From NCBI GenBank assembly GCA_037893245.1, contig JBAIAA010000812.1, forward strand, positions 558,001-622,000: DNA of 64,000 nt, written 5' to 3'. Position 1 is the first letter of the stretch; every line of letters starts with the position of its first letter. The stretch comes from Crossaster papposus (lineage: Eukaryota > Echinodermata > Asteroidea > Velatida > Solasteridae). Shown here one piece after another: positions 33,316 to 45,218 of the stretch. The translations under genes were made by a program, and so were the position numbers. The notes beneath the pieces are model-generated. The model was given only the letters and a program-made list of their open reading frames with translations. It had not been told where the DNA came from and did no database searches.

Positions 33316-33955
33316 AAAAAAAAAGAATGCGAAAAAGACAAAAATGTGGAAAAAAATAAAATGCAAAAAAGACAAAAATGCGGAAAAAAATAAAATGCAA
33401 AAAAGACAAAAATGCGGAAAAAAATAAAATGCGCAAAAAGACAAAAATGTGGAAAAAAATAAAATGCAAAAAAGACAAAAATGCGGAAAAAAATAAAATG
33501 CGAAAAAGACAAAAATGCGGAAAAAAATAAAATGCGCAAAAAAACAAAAATGCGGAAAAAAATAAAATGCGAAAAAGACAAAAATGCGGAAACAAATAAA
33601 ATGCGAAAAAGACAAAAATGCGGAAAAAAATAAAATGCGAAAAAGACAAAAATGCGGAAAAAAATTAAATGCGAAAAAGACAAAAATGCGGAAAAAAATA
33701 AAATGCGAAAAAGACAAAAAATGCGGAAAAAAATAAAATGCGAAAAAGACCAAAATGCGAAAAAGACAAAAATGCGAAAAAAAATAAAATGCGAAAAAAA
33801 AAAAAATGAGAAAAAAACAAAAATGCGAAAAAGACAACAATGCGGAAAAAAATAAAATGCGAAAAAGACAAAAATGCGGAAAAAAAAAATGCGAAAAAGA
33901 CCAAAATGCGAAAAAGACAAAAATGCGAAAAAAAATAAAATGCGGAAAAAATACT
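33316..33955. repeat. 34-bp A-rich array, about 19 units
   Basis: Units vary around GCGAAAAAGACAAAAATGC plus GGAAAAAAATAAAAT. Long minus-strand frames rich in Phe, His and Leu are artefacts of this array. Confidence 0.93.
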
Positions 33956-34141
33956 CCGAGTGCGACAACAAAATGCGAATGCAAAAAATAATTTGAAAAA
34001 TTCTAAGAAATAACAATTCCAAGAACTTGCAAAAATCCGAGTGCAAAAAGAATGTTAAGAACGTGAATTCAAATTCGAAGAATGTATAGAAGAATGTATC
34101 AAAGAATGTATTGACCAATGGGTCAAACATTGCGTCAAATA

Positions 34142-34339
34142 CAGACCCTTATGCAGGATTTTTTTATGGGGGGTGCGAATTTGTACTGATAGGACCAAAA
34201 ATGAAACCCACATTTTTTGTGTGCCAGTACTGTTATTTCTACATCAAAATACCATTATTTACCCCAAAAAAATGTGGACCTTTTGGTAATTTGGGGGGGT
34301 GCGTACGCAACCGTCGCACCCCCCCTGCGTACGGGCCTG
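34142..34339. mobile_element. MITE with CAGRCCC...GGGCCTG ends, copy 2
   Basis: Second-copy counterpart of 32001-32198 within the segmental duplication. Confidence 0.6.
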
Positions 34340-34841
34340 AAACAGTGTGTTGATTAAAGATTCTTTGAATGCAAGGAAGAATTCAAAGAATTCTAATTAG
34401 AATGCAAAAAAAAAATTTAGAAAAAAAAATGAGGAAAAAACTTCTAATGCGAAAAAGTCTGCTATTAAATGCGAATACCAATTTATGCGAATACCAATTT
34501 ATGCGAAAAACCAATTTATGCGAACACCAATTTATGCGAACACCAATTTATGCGAACACCAATTTATGCGAACACCAATTTATGCGAACACCAATTTATG
34601 CGAATACCAATTTATGCGAATACAAATATGCAAAGACAAATGCAAAGACAAATGCAAAGACAAATGCAAAGACAAATGCAAAGACAAATTGTGGGTGAAC
34701 TTGTCGCGGGTGAACTTGTCGCAACCAACATTTTGTGTGTGCCAGTACTGTTATTTCTACATCAAAATACTATTATTTACCCCAGAAAATGTGGACCTTT
34801 TGGTAATTTGGGGGGGTGCGTAAGAGCCGTCGCACCGCCCA

Positions 34842-34872
<31 letters not shown>

Positions 34873-35047
34873 ACGGGCCTGAAACAGTGTGTCGATTAAA
34901 TATTATTTGAATGCAAAGAAGAATTCAAAGAATTTTAATTAAAAAAATAATAAAATGCGAAAAAGACAAAAATGCGAAAAAGTCTGCTATTAAATGCGAA
35001 TACAAATTGATGCGAATACAAATTGATGCGAATACAAATTGATGCGA

Positions 35048-35390
35048 ATGCGAGGGGGGACTTGTCGCGAGGGGGGACTTGTCGCGAGGGGGGACTTGTC
35101 GCGAGGGGGGACTTGTCGCGAGGGGGGACTTGTCGCGAGGGGGGACTTGTCGCGAGGGGGGACTTGTCGCGAGGGGGGACTTGTCGCGAGGGGGGACTTG
35201 TCGCGAGGGGGGACTTGTCGCGAGGGGGGACTTGTCGCGAGGGGGGACTTGTCGCGAGGGGGGACTTGTCGCGAGGGGGGACTTGTCGCGAGGGGGGACT
35301 TGTCGCGAGGGGGGACTTGTCGCGAGGGGGGACTTGTCGCGAGGGGGGACTTGTCGCGAGGGGGGACTTGTCGCGAGGGGGGACTTGTCG
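35048..35390. repeat. 17-bp array, second block, about 20 copies
   Basis: Same unit as 32908-33315 but more uniform. It passes directly into the 9-bp array. Confidence 0.95.
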
Positions 35391-36013
35391 GGGAATCAGG
35401 GAATCAGGGAATCAGGGAATCAGGGAATCAGGGAATCAGGGAATCAGGGAATCAGGGAATCAGGGAATCAGGGAATCAGGGAATCAGGGAATCAGGGAAT
35501 CAGGGAATCAGGGAATCAGGGAATCAGGGAATCAGGGAATCAGGGAATCAGGGAATCAGGGAATCAGGCAATCAGGCCATCAGGGAATCAGGGAATCAGG
35601 GAATCAGGGAATCAGGGAATCAGGGAATCAGGGAATCAGGGAATCAGGGAATCAGGGAATCAGGGAATCAGGGAATCAGGCAATCAGGCAATCAGGCAAT
35701 CAGGCAATCAGGCAATCAGGCAATCAGGCAATCAGGCAATCAGGCAATCAGGCAATCAGGCAATCAGGCAATCAGGCAATCAGGCAATCAGGCAATCAGG
35801 CAATCAGGCAATCAGGCAATCAGGCAATCAGGCAATCAGGCAATCAGGCAATCAGGCAATCAGGCAATCAGGCAATCAGGCAATCAGGCAATCAGGCAAT
35901 CAGGCAATCAGGCAATCAGGCAATCAGGCAATCAGGCAATCAGGCAATCAGGCAATCAGGCAATCAGGCAATCAGGCAATCAGGCAATCAGGCAATCAGG
36001 CAATCAGGCAATC
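35391..36013. repeat. 9-bp array, AATCAGGGA changing to AATCAGGCA
   Basis: About 69 units. The left part is GGGAATCA-type, the right part from about 35676 is uniformly GGCAATCA-type, with one earlier mixed patch at 35565-35585. Confidence 0.96.
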
Positions 36014-36549
36014 AAGCGAATCAGCGAATCAGCGAATCAGCGAATCAGCGAATCAGCGAATCAGCGAATCAGCGAATCAGCGAATCAGCGAATCAGCGAA
36101 TCAGCGAATCAGCGAATCAGGGATTCAACAGGGAATCAGCGAATCAGGGATTCAACAGGGAATCAGCGAATCAGCGAATCAGGGATTCAGCGATTCAGCG
36201 ATTCAGCGAATCAGGGAATCAGCGAATCAGCGAATCAGCGAATCAGGGATTCAACAGGGAATCAGCGAATCAGCGAATCAGCGAATCAGCGAATCAGCGA
36301 ATCAGCGAATCAGCGAATCAGCGAATCAGCGAATCAGCGAATCAGCGAATCAGCGAATCAGCGAATCAGCGCATCAGCGAATCAGCGAATCAGCGAATCA
36401 GCGAATCAGCGAATCAGGGATTCAACAGGGAATCAGCGAATCAGCGAATCAGCGAATCAGCGAATCAGCGAATCAGCGAATCAGGGATTCAACAGGGAAT
36501 CAGCGAATCAGCGAATCAGGGATTCAACAGGGAATCAGCGAATCAGGAA
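36014..36549. repeat. 8-bp array AATCAGCG with GGGATTCAACAG interruptions
   Basis: Mostly perfect 8-bp units, broken at intervals by a longer variant AGGGATTCAACAGGGAATC. The unit clearly derives from the neighbouring 9-bp unit by loss of one base. Confidence 0.95.
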
Positions 36550-37933
36550 TTCATCATCCCATCATCCCATCATCCCATCATCCCATCATCCCATCATCCC
36601 ATCATCCCATCATCCCATCATCCCATCATCCCATCATCCCATCATCCCATCATCCCATCATCCCATCATCCCATCATCCCATCATCCCATCATCCCATCA
36701 TCCCATCATCCCATCATCCCATCATCCCATCATCCCATCATCCCATCATCCCATCATCCCATCATCCCATCATCCCATCATCCCATCATCCCATCATCCC
36801 ATCATCCCATCATCCCATCATCCCATCATCCCATCATCCCATCATCCCATCATCCCATCATCCCATCATCCCATCATCCCATCATCCCATCATCCCATCA
36901 TCCCATCATCCCATCATCCCATCATCCCATCATCCCATCATCCCATCATCCCATCATCCCATCATCCCATCATCCCATGATCCCATGATCCCATGATCCC
37001 ATGATCCCATGATCCCATGATCCCATGATCCCATGATCCCATGATCCCATGATCCCATGATCCCATGATCCCATGATCCCATGATCCCATGATCCCATGA
37101 TCCCATGATCCCATGATCCCATGATCCCATGATCCCATGATCCCATGATCCCATGATCCCATGATCCCATGATCCCATGATCCCATGATCCCATGATCCC
37201 ATGATCCCATCATCCCATCATCCCATCATCCCATCATCCCATGATCCCATGATCCCATGATCCCATGATCCCATGATCCCATGATCCCATGATCCCATCA
37301 TCCCATCATCCCATCATCCCATCATCCCATCATCCCATCATCCCATCATCCCATCATCCCATCATCCCATCATCCCATCATCCCATCATCCCATCATCCC
37401 ATCATCCCATCATCCCATCATCCCATCATCCCATCATCCCATCATCCCATCATCCCATCATCCCATCATCCCATCATCCCATCATCCCATCATCCCATCA
37501 TCCCATCATCCCATCATCCCATCATCCCATCATCCCATCATCCCATCATCCCATCATCCCATCATCCCATCATCCCATCATCCCATCATCCCATCATCCC
37601 ATCATCCCATCATCCCATCATCCCATCATCCCATCATCCCATCATCCCATCATCCCATCATCCCATCATCCCATCATCCCATCATCCCATCATCCCATCA
37701 TCCCATCATCCCATCATCCCATCATCCCATCATCCCATCATCCCATCATCCCATCATCCCATCATCCCATCATCCCATCATCCCATCATCCCATCATCCC
37801 ATCATCCCATCATCCCATCATCCCATCATCCCATCATCCCATCATCCCATCATCCCATCATCCCATCATCCCATCATCCCATCATCCCATCATCCCATCA
37901 TCCCATCATCCCATCATCCCATCATCCCATCAT
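36550..37933. repeat. 8-bp array ATCATCCC / ATGATCCC, about 173 copies
   Basis: Blocks of ATCATCCC (36550-36976, 37209-37238, 37293-37933) alternate with blocks of ATGATCCC (36977-37208, 37239-37292). Within each block units are identical. Frames through it give repeated SHHPIIP peptides and are not genes. Confidence 0.97.
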
Positions 37934-38287
37934 CAAATCATAGTTTACAGTGTTTAATTGGCTCGGCCGAATTTGGCCGTAAATGTAAATAAACGGATTA
38001 CAAAATTGGGTCAAGGCTATCATTCGCCTCGACTATGCCGTATTCTGTTTGAGGATGTACGTGAGGGGCGTGTGTGTATATGTACGTGCATGCAGGCTGT
38101 TGAGTATGAGTATGAGGCTAGCCGACAAATTCTCGTTCAGGGAACAAGCTTGATAGCTTTGGTCAAAACTTAACATTCACGGAATACAACCAACTACGAC
38201 ACTGGTAGGATTCTTACCCGAGTCGCAAGCCACATGTTCGGACTGGCGACAGTCTTGCAATTACTACAACATGGGTTTAATTCCTAC
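37934..38287. other. Intron, nothing recognised
   Basis: Unique sequence between the satellite array and the next exon. No gene seen. Confidence 0.5.
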
Positions 38288-38545
38288 CTAGGTTGCAGGC
38301 CACCGGCGTCGCCGTCTCATTCGGGCAGAAGGACCCAGCCGGGCACTCGTAGCAGGCGGGCTTAAACGAATCAATCACGGCGTCACTCGGACAGTAGTAG
38401 CGCTCTGAGCAGATGCCCGTGGGTGCCGACAGGCCCGTGCCCCGACAGAAGTGACCAGCCTCGCATGGGACGCAGTCGTCCATGGATCGTCCACCCTCGT
38501 CAGAGTTGATTGTTCCAGGGGGGCAAGCGGTGGCCGAGTTGGTGC
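38288..38545 (-). CDS. Exon of GCC2/GCC3 cysteine-rich gene
   Basis: Intact 258-nt exon, phase 1 to phase 1. Reads TNSATACPPGTINSDEGG, DDCVPCEAGHFCRGTG, GICSERYYCPSDA, CYECPAGSFCPNE and VACNLG. Acceptor CCCTTCCAG, donor CCTAG|GTAGGA. Confidence 0.9.
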
Positions 38546-39062
38546 CTGGAAGGGTTCACAAAAAGACAAAGTGGGTGAAATAAAAGGGGTTTACAAAATC
38601 TCAGCTCCTTAGTTTTTGTCGTTTTCTAACCTTCGTCAAATTGTTGGCATCAGAAAAACACATTTGACACACATTTAACAAACACATGGACTATACACAC
38701 ATGCACGGACTATACACACACGCACGAAGTATGCACACACGCACGGAGTATGCACACACGCACGGACTACGCACACACGCACGGACTACGCAAATCCAGA
38801 CTACTTACACACATATGAACTACGTACATACGGACTACGTAAATTACGGACTACATACATACATACGGACTACGTACATACATACGGACTAATAGAGATT
38901 TCATAGTCTCTTTAGTCGTGCACACTTCACACCATATGCATGCGAAGTGGTACGTGCATCCAGTGAGTCCTGTCAACAGGGCGCTTGAAAGAGGTACAAA
39001 CAAAACTGCCTCTCTCATTCGTGCAAAAAGCCCAAGTGAATAATTGAGAAACTTAAACTGAC
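38546..39062. other. Intron with imperfect CA/ACGGACTA repeats
   Basis: 38684-38890 is an imperfect array of ACACACGCACGGACTA and TACATACGGACTACG units. No gene seen. Confidence 0.75.
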
Positions 39063-39264
39063 CATTTTTCGCAGTAGTGACCGACTACACAGGGTGCATT
39101 AGTGCCTTCGTCAGGGCTGGATGTGGCTGCGCCAGCCAGGCATAGAAACCCAGCGTCGCAGTTGCCCGTGGGCCAGGACAGTGCTGGCGTCTCACAGAAC
39201 ATCCCCATTAGGCACGGCTGGCACTCCGCTTCCTCCCCGAGTGAGAGCCGGTCGTTAAAGGTAT
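39063..39264 (-). CDS. Exon of GCC2/GCC3 cysteine-rich gene
   Basis: Reads TFNDRLSLGEEAEC, QPCLMGMFCETPALSW, GNCDAGFLCLAG and APCVVGHYCEK. Acceptor ATCCCACCAG in phase 1. At the donor, TG|GTCAGT, the frame ends one base too long to meet the next exon; a run of five As just before it suggests a one-base insertion. Confidence 0.8.
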
Positions 39265-40053
39265 CTGGTGGGATTCGAACCAACCAAAAAACAAAGGTTA
39301 GAAAGTCTCTATATGTATGTGCCTACAATCGTTTTAATTTATTCTCATTTTTTTGTCACACCTGCCAAGCTGGCAAAAACAAATGTTCTTTTCTTAGTCA
39401 CTGACAAAGTCACTTTTAAGAACTAACATTAAAGTCTGTGGGTTTTGCCAAATTTGTATTTTTTGGCCCCAAATTTTCTCTAGCTGAAAAAATAGAAACC
39501 CATTTTCAAGGTTTTCAAGAGCAGCTGTGAAACCTGTTGAAAGATGGTTAAGTGTTGACATGTACGTTAGATACGCGTTACCCCACCGCCGTGATTCGCC
39601 TCTGTAATAACACGCTGCCACGAGAAAGCGTTATCGCAACAAACCATTGTTACCCATGAACCACCAGCTTGAGCCACGTAGCGCTTTTACAAGCCTTCTA
39701 CTAATATCGCTCAAACCCCTGCGGACATTCTGCAAGATCCGTGGTTATTAGCGCAAAGATTCATGCGCCTAATCAGACAAACAGACCAAGGCCGTTTTCC
39801 AAACCCCTGGCTTTGGCTCCGGCTACACCCTATTGCTAAACTGTATGAATGAAGCCTGAGACGAAGAGAAAGTTGGGGTTCGGAAAACAGCCCTTTTTCA
39901 CCCGATCCTCTCGGCCTGTAGTTCTTCCGCAACGCGCATTTCTGTTGGTCCATTCGCTTGGACATCCGAGGTGTTCTCACAATTGTTCCACGTACAAATT
40001 AAAATTTATCAGAAAAATTGTAGAAATTAACGTACAGAACGTGAAATAAAGCT
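39265..40053. other. Intron, nothing recognised
   Basis: No gene or known repeat seen before the LINE end. Confidence 0.45.
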
Positions 40054-40632
40054 TTGCTATTATATATTACACCATTATTTATGGATCTACATTGGCTTCC
40101 TGTTTGGTCTAGAATTGAATTCAAACTTTTATTGATTACTTACAAAATTTTACATAGTTTAGCCCCACAGTATTTAAGTCGGCTTGTTTCTATCAAGTCC
40201 CAATCTCGTTACTGTCTTCGTAGTTCTAGTGATGGTATCTTTCTTAACTACCCTGTAGGTTGTGGCAAGGCTACTCTTGGGGACCGAGCCTTTGAATATA
40301 GTGCTCCATATCTCTGGAATAAACTCCCACTTCATGTTAGGGACGCTGCTAATCTTGGTGTTTTTAAATCAGTCCTGAAGACTCACCTTTTTAAACAAGC
40401 TTTTTAATAATGTGGTTTAATAATAATAAGGTTTAATAATAATATTGTTACTTGTTCAAAGTGTATGTCTTATCATATTTTATGTGCATATTTTCGAGCT
40501 ATTTACTGATTATTTTGTGATAATTTTTAATTACCAATGTTTTAGCAATTATATAGTTGTTATGCGCCTGTGTACATTGTATGGAATGGGCGCAATATAA
40601 ATCAATAAATTATTATTATTATTATTATTATA
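40054..40632 (+). mobile_element. L2/Rex1-like LINE, 3' end only
   Basis: 40078-40407 codes for the end of an RT-type ORF2 with LHWLPVWSRIEFKLLL, TYKILHSLAPQYLS, LGDRAFEYSAPYLWNKLP and FKSVLKTHLF, the typical C-terminal tail of CR1/L2-group LINEs. It ends in a 3' UTR with GGGCGCAATATAAATC and an (ATT)n tail at 40608-40632. It is a normal 5'-truncated insertion; the RT domain is absent. Confidence 0.85.
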
Positions 40633-41374
40633 TATTATACGGAATAAGAAACATAAAAGAACTGAAAAGGTACGTAAACGCCATGATAATTAAGTATAGT
40701 GGTAGAAATTTTCATTTTACCAGGGGTGGACGTTCATATCATGTATTGGGCAACTTGTTTAGTGATTGCTGCGAATATCTGCAAGGTTTGAGGGCGACAA
40801 TTCAAGAGCCTGTTAAACTCTGCGTGGCTCAGAATAATGAACCACCAGTAACAACATCTTTGAAACTTTGTAAAATCTCCTTCTGAAAACGGGGGGGAAT
40901 CTAGTGCGCATGTGCTATTTATGTATGTAAATAAAGAAAAACAAGTGGGAAGAAAACCCAAGAATGACATTCTAGGGAAACCCCACAAAATCAGGCAAAC
41001 AGTGAAAACCCAACACACATTTCAGGGATACGAACCCAGCCCACAGTGGAAAGTACCAGTACCCCAAGGATGCAAAATCTTCAATAAATAAACAACTTGA
41101 GGTTTAACCATGAGGTGCACTATAAAACTCAGCAAAACATCACACAACCACGGGGTATAAAACTTGGATCACAGTGGTGGAAGGCAAACAAAAGTACCAG
41201 CATTCCAGCCTAATCCCCATCGGGGAAGCATGCCAAAATAGTTGTTTTTTTAAAGCAATAACTTGAGGTTTAACCATGGAGTGCCCTGTAAATCCCAGTA
41301 GAACCTCATATAACCTTGAGGTGTAAGACCTAAAGTTACATGTACCTGCTTTTTAGTTTTGCATTCTATCTTAC
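40633..41374. other. Intron with SINE fragments
   Basis: A SINE-like piece lies at about 40925-41050 and a roughly 170-bp direct repeat starting AACTTGAGGTTTAACCATG at about 41094 and 41265. No gene seen. Confidence 0.5.
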
Positions 41375-41476
41375 CTGAAGGGCAAGGCATTCTGTTATTA
41401 TCCGTTCCTTCTGGACAGTAGTAGCCTGCCAGGCATGGCAGCGTGGTGATCATTCCTTTCTCTGGACATGTTGATC
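41375..41476 (-). CDS. Exon of GCC2/GCC3 cysteine-rich gene
   Basis: Short intact 102-nt exon, phase 1 to phase 1: STCPEKGMITTLPC, LAGYYCPEGTDNNRMPC and PSG. Acceptor TTTTTCCTAG, donor TTCAG|GTAAGA. Confidence 0.88.
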
Positions 41477-42349
41477 CTAGGAAAAAGAAGAAGAAGTAAA
41501 CGTTTTAAAATATCAGTGCAAACTGTGAACTAGTGACCACTAGTCTGTTTCCAGACAAATATTACGACACCACAGGCCCGTACGCAGGGGGGGGGTGCGA
41601 CGGGTGCGTACGTACCCCCCCAAATTACTAAAAGGTCCTATTTTTGGTCCCATCAGTACAGATTATTTGCATTAATGAAACCATGAATTCCTCGAAAAGT
41701 GTCCTTGGTACTGTGGCTCGAAAGCAAAACAAAAACTGCAGGGAGAAGACAATGAGAGGAAGGTGGGAGGAAAATCCACAAAATCAAGCAGGGACTGAAC
41801 ACCGGGATTCAAACCCGAGTCACAGCGGTGGAAAGAAGGCGAGGAAAGAACCGCTACGCCAACCTGACTACCCAAATCCCTTTAAACATGCATTCAGAAA
41901 TACCTAGCCATTTCTATTGGTCGTCAGCCTGTCACAAGGGTGATTTAAAAACGATGATAAAACACCAACTGTTTTGAACACTTATTTTTCCTGGTGTCAT
42001 ATGAAATTTGGACTCCTAATAAAAGTGCCTTCTTTTACCCTTTCATTGGTTAAACCCTCACACAGCATGTGCAATACATGAGTTTGTATTTCATAATCCC
42101 AAATTCACACTACACCACTAACATTTTGTTCTGTGACACATCACTCCTCATTGTGCAGTGCGTGCCTCGCGCATGTAAATCTCTGTATCAAGAACTATGT
42201 TGTTGCCTTAAAACACATCCCAGCAAGGGCAACTATTCGCAGACCCAAAATTGGGAGCACTGTCAAATGGCACGAGCAAAACAAAAATAAAAAATGCACT
42301 AGACATCTACACCGACAGTTCATATGAGCAAAAAAAGCTAGACTTGTAC
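41477..42349. other. Intron with tRNA-type SINE
   Basis: 41575-41650 matches the CAG-ended MITE in reverse; about 41650-41890 is a SINE with a B-box-like GGGATTCAAACCCGAG at 41810. The remainder is unremarkable. Confidence 0.55.
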
Positions 42350-42543
42350 CATTTTGAGAGCTGTTGACGTTGCAGTAGTGCCCGATGTCGCAGGGTGCGC
42401 AGTCTGTCACGTTCTTGCTGCCTGTTACAGACGATATGGTCCCTGCAGGGCATGGAGTAGGCTGGTAGCTACCTTCCACGCAGTAGCTACCCTCAGGGCA
42501 TTCGTTGGGGTTGGGGATGCCGTCACCGCCTTTGCAGTAGTAT
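42350..42543 (-). CDS. Exon of GCC2/GCC3 cysteine-rich gene
   Basis: Reads YYCKGGDGIPNPNEC, PEGSYCVEGSYQPTPC, PAGTISSVTGSKNVTDC, APCDIGHYCNVNSSQN. Acceptor CTGACTTCAG in phase 2, donor AAATG|GTACAA in phase 1. Both junctions join in frame. Confidence 0.9.
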
Positions 42544-43241
42544 CTGAAGTCAGAAATATTATTATTATTATTATAATATTTCTGGTATTGATACCAAGGA
42601 ATCCACAAGAGTGCAAGACTAAATTAAACTTGCAAGAAACCTGTAGAGAAGACAGTGAGAAATAATTACAGTTTTGGAGGTGGGAGAAAAGCCTCGGAAG
42701 AATATTCTGGGAAAAAAACCCCACGGAATCAGGTAGAAACTAGACCAGGCATCGAATCAAACCCGGGCCACAGTGGTGGAAGGGCAAGGACAGTAACCAC
42801 TACATCAACCTGACTCCCTAATTATGAAAACCTCACGAGTGATGCAGTGTGTAAAGTGCTCATTGCTGTGGCCCGGGTCATATGCAAGTATAGAGTAGTT
42901 CATTGAACCTAACAAATATTATGGCACCTAGAATATTACCATTGGGCCACTGAAGCATTACAAATACCATCTCAGCTCCCCGTGGAGTGTACAGCTCGTC
43001 ACTGCCATCTTATCAAACACAATAACCCTCTCTACCCTCACAGGTACTTCTGGGTGGGAAGAAGCAATGAGAGACAAAGTGTCTCGCCCAAGAGCACATA
43101 TACCATAACGCCAGGCTAGAGTCAAACCCCAGACCTGCAGAATTACTTATAAATGTAAACCAGTTCAGTATTCCAACTGCGCATGTGCACAACAAGCGAC
43201 CGGCCACTTGTCTCGGATATAAATCCAGACAGAGAACCTAC
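42544..43241. other. Intron with (ATT)n tail and two SINE copies
   Basis: 42556-42575 is an (ATT)n run next to a retroelement end; 42640-42830 is a SINE fragment and 42900-43165 another SINE related to 46590-46921. No gene seen. Confidence 0.55.
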
Positions 43242-43470
43242 CCTGCATAGCACGGCAACTCAGATACACTGGTCCCCGCCAGACAGTAGAAGCCAGCCAG
43301 GCAGGGTTGGCACCAGCTCTCGTTGACGGCATTGGTCAGGTTATTGAAAGTCCCCACGGGGCAAGGGTACTCGCTGGCTCGCTGGGTGCCCGACAGGCAG
43401 TAGTAGCCGGTCGGACAGGCAAAGGTGCTGAGGTGAATCACAGCAGACTCAGTGTTGTCGCAGAAGTAAC
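43242..43470 (-). CDS. Exon of GCC2/GCC3 cysteine-rich gene
   Basis: Intact exon, phase 1 in and phase 2 out. Reads YFCDNTESAVIHLSTFAC, PTGYYCLSGTQRASEYPC, PVGTFNNLTNAVNESWC, QPCLAGFYCLAGTS and LPCYAG. Acceptor CTCCGAAAG, donor GCAGG|GTAGGT. Confidence 0.9.
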
Positions 43471-44323
43471 CTTTCGGAGTAAAAAAGACATGCATGTCAC
43501 GTTGATTTTGAGGTAAGACCAATGGCTATACCACTTTGAACTTGTTTTCACTACCCATGCATATACCAACTTAGAATAGGTACCCATGACTATACTGGAA
43601 AACTAAATTCAAATACCATCCATTGATAAACAAATCGACAGTACAAATCGACAGGCCCATAGAAAGGTTATTATGTGCACACTCAACTCACATGTGCGTG
43701 AATGTCCTGAATGTTGGAAACAGATCAAATACATAACGTTACGAGCTGGTATGGTGAGCATGCACTATTATTATAACGAGCAAGCTAGAATATGTACCAC
43801 CCATTCATATACCATATGTGATAAAACACCATGTCAATACTGAGAATAGAATTACAATCTATGACACTAGGAAAGGGCATGATGTGATTTTGCATTCAAA
43901 GCGACCCCAGGTCATTAGCAGAATGTGATTTTGAAAAAAGAAATCCAAAATCACATCCAAAAAGCTCCAAATTCACATCCTCTTCCAAAATAAAAATCCA
44001 GTGGATGTGAATTTGAATCTTAACGAGTTAACCCAGGATGCGAATTTGAATGAAGGATGTGAATTTCGAGCATTTGAATATGGTATTTGAAATCTGTTGT
44101 TGAAATCACATCCTGCTAAGGACCGTGTCCACTTTAAATGCAAAACCACATCATGCCCTTTCCGAGTGCGAGTTTACCACCAAACAGGGGCGAAAAAGGG
44201 TTTAATGATATACCATACATTTAAAAATGCGACCCATGCTTGTGGCACGTCCCCGTGTGGCCAATTGTACTGAGTAACACCCCCTTCCCTCCAATAGTTC
44301 TGAGAGCCAATCTCTTTTTTTAC
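43471..44323. other. Intron with a palindromic MITE
   Basis: Apart from the MITE at 43870-44163, no gene or repeat recognised. Confidence 0.5.
43870..44163. mobile_element. 294-bp palindromic MITE
   Basis: Starts GGAAAGGGCATGATGTG and ends with its near reverse complement (ACATCATGCCCTTTCC). The interior repeats AAATTCACATCC phrases in both directions. A half copy is at 23532-23680. Confidence 0.75.
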
Positions 44324-44483
44324 CTTCTTCACACAGCAGGCAGTCTGACTTGCCTTCCTCGTCTTGGTACGTGCCGTTGTTGCACCGTTCAGGGTCGGGG
44401 AAGTTCTCCTTGCAGAAATGACCAGCTGGGCACAGGTAGTCAGCCGGAGTAGAAGTTTTCTGACCAGGGGGAGCAATAAGATC
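44324..44483 (-). CDS. Exon of GCC2/GCC3 cysteine-rich gene
   Basis: The start reads SYC in the phase set by the exon above; after a CCCCC run near 44470 the frame changes by one base to TSTPADYLCPAGHFC, then FPDPERCNNGTYQDEEG and DCLLCEEG. Acceptor TTTGGTTAG, donor GAAG|GTAAAA in phase 1. Confidence 0.78.
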
Positions 44484-45218
44484 CTAACCAAAACCAAAAA
44501 AGAAGTTAGAAATCGACTTGGTTATGGCGGACAGTCACACATACACCTACAGAAGTTGGTTCTACGAAGAAAAGAAAAAACAGCCTTTAACCCTGCAAGC
44601 TGCGCGAGCCAAAAATTTTCGCGCAGCTTCCATGGGGTAAATTTGGAAGGCACCTTGGTTTACCTATGTTTTGTGCAGTTGTATACATCTGTGGTTTTTT
44701 TTTTCCTGTCACTACTGTAGGCCAGCAGTAGGATGACTTATGACACCCCTGGAGAGGCTGGCTGGCTAGACAGTTAGGCGGCGAAACACAAAGAGCCCAT
44801 TTTGTGCGCAAGTGAATTGGGCCCATTTTGTGCACAAGTGAATGGGTTTTTCGCTGGGGCCCAGGTTTCTCAAACTACAATGTGTCATTGAGGAATAAAA
44901 CCATTTGAATGGAATAGGCCGACAACTTTATATGGAAGTTAGAAAAAGAAATGTGCCTTCCGAATCGGCCTCATGGCTGCTTGCAGGGTTAACCAGTTTT
45001 TCGCCACGGACTGGACAGATGGGCAGATGTGACAAAGTATTTAAGCTGTGGCCATATTCTGTCTGATTGAACTTGTGCTGAAATATTTTGAAATTGACGG
45101 TTTTGGGGTTAATGTTATTGCCAATATTGTTACACTAACTTGTTTGACGTTTTGGGTCCGTACATGCTGAAGAAGAACAAATCAACCTTGTTCTTGTAGT
45201 CTGGTTTTCTGACAACAC
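44484..45218. other. Intron with a piggyBac-like MITE
   Basis: 44587-44992 is a MITE (listed separately). The rest shows no gene. Confidence 0.5.
44587..44992. mobile_element. 406-bp TTAA-flanked MITE, piggyBac-like
   Basis: Begins TTAACCCTGCAAGC and ends GCTTGCAGGGTTAA, exact inverted ends with TTAA targets, the piggyBac signature. A sub-terminal inverted repeat AAGCTGCGCG/CGCGCAGCTT follows the left end. Confidence 0.8.

Larger units (their letters stand above)
31805..35390. repeat. Tandem segmental duplication, period about 2.15 kb
   Basis: 31805-32920 is repeated at 33955-35050 with few differences (CTCCGAGTGCGACAACAAAATG starts both, shown only in part). Each copy contains a CAG-ended MITE, arrays of a 16-bp and a 12-bp unit, a C-run and the start of a 17-bp G-rich array. 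Confidence 0.92.

Noticed and set aside
32769-34130. Long minus-strand frames rich in Phe, His and Leu
   Set aside because: Produced by the 34-bp A-rich array and the 17-bp array.
35023-36996. Three overlapping open frames of more than 630 codons
   Set aside because: They run through 17-, 9- and 8-bp arrays, where all frames stay open and give cyclic peptides.
36550-37933. CRISPR-like regular repeats
   Set aside because: No spacers; pure tandem units in a eukaryotic intron.
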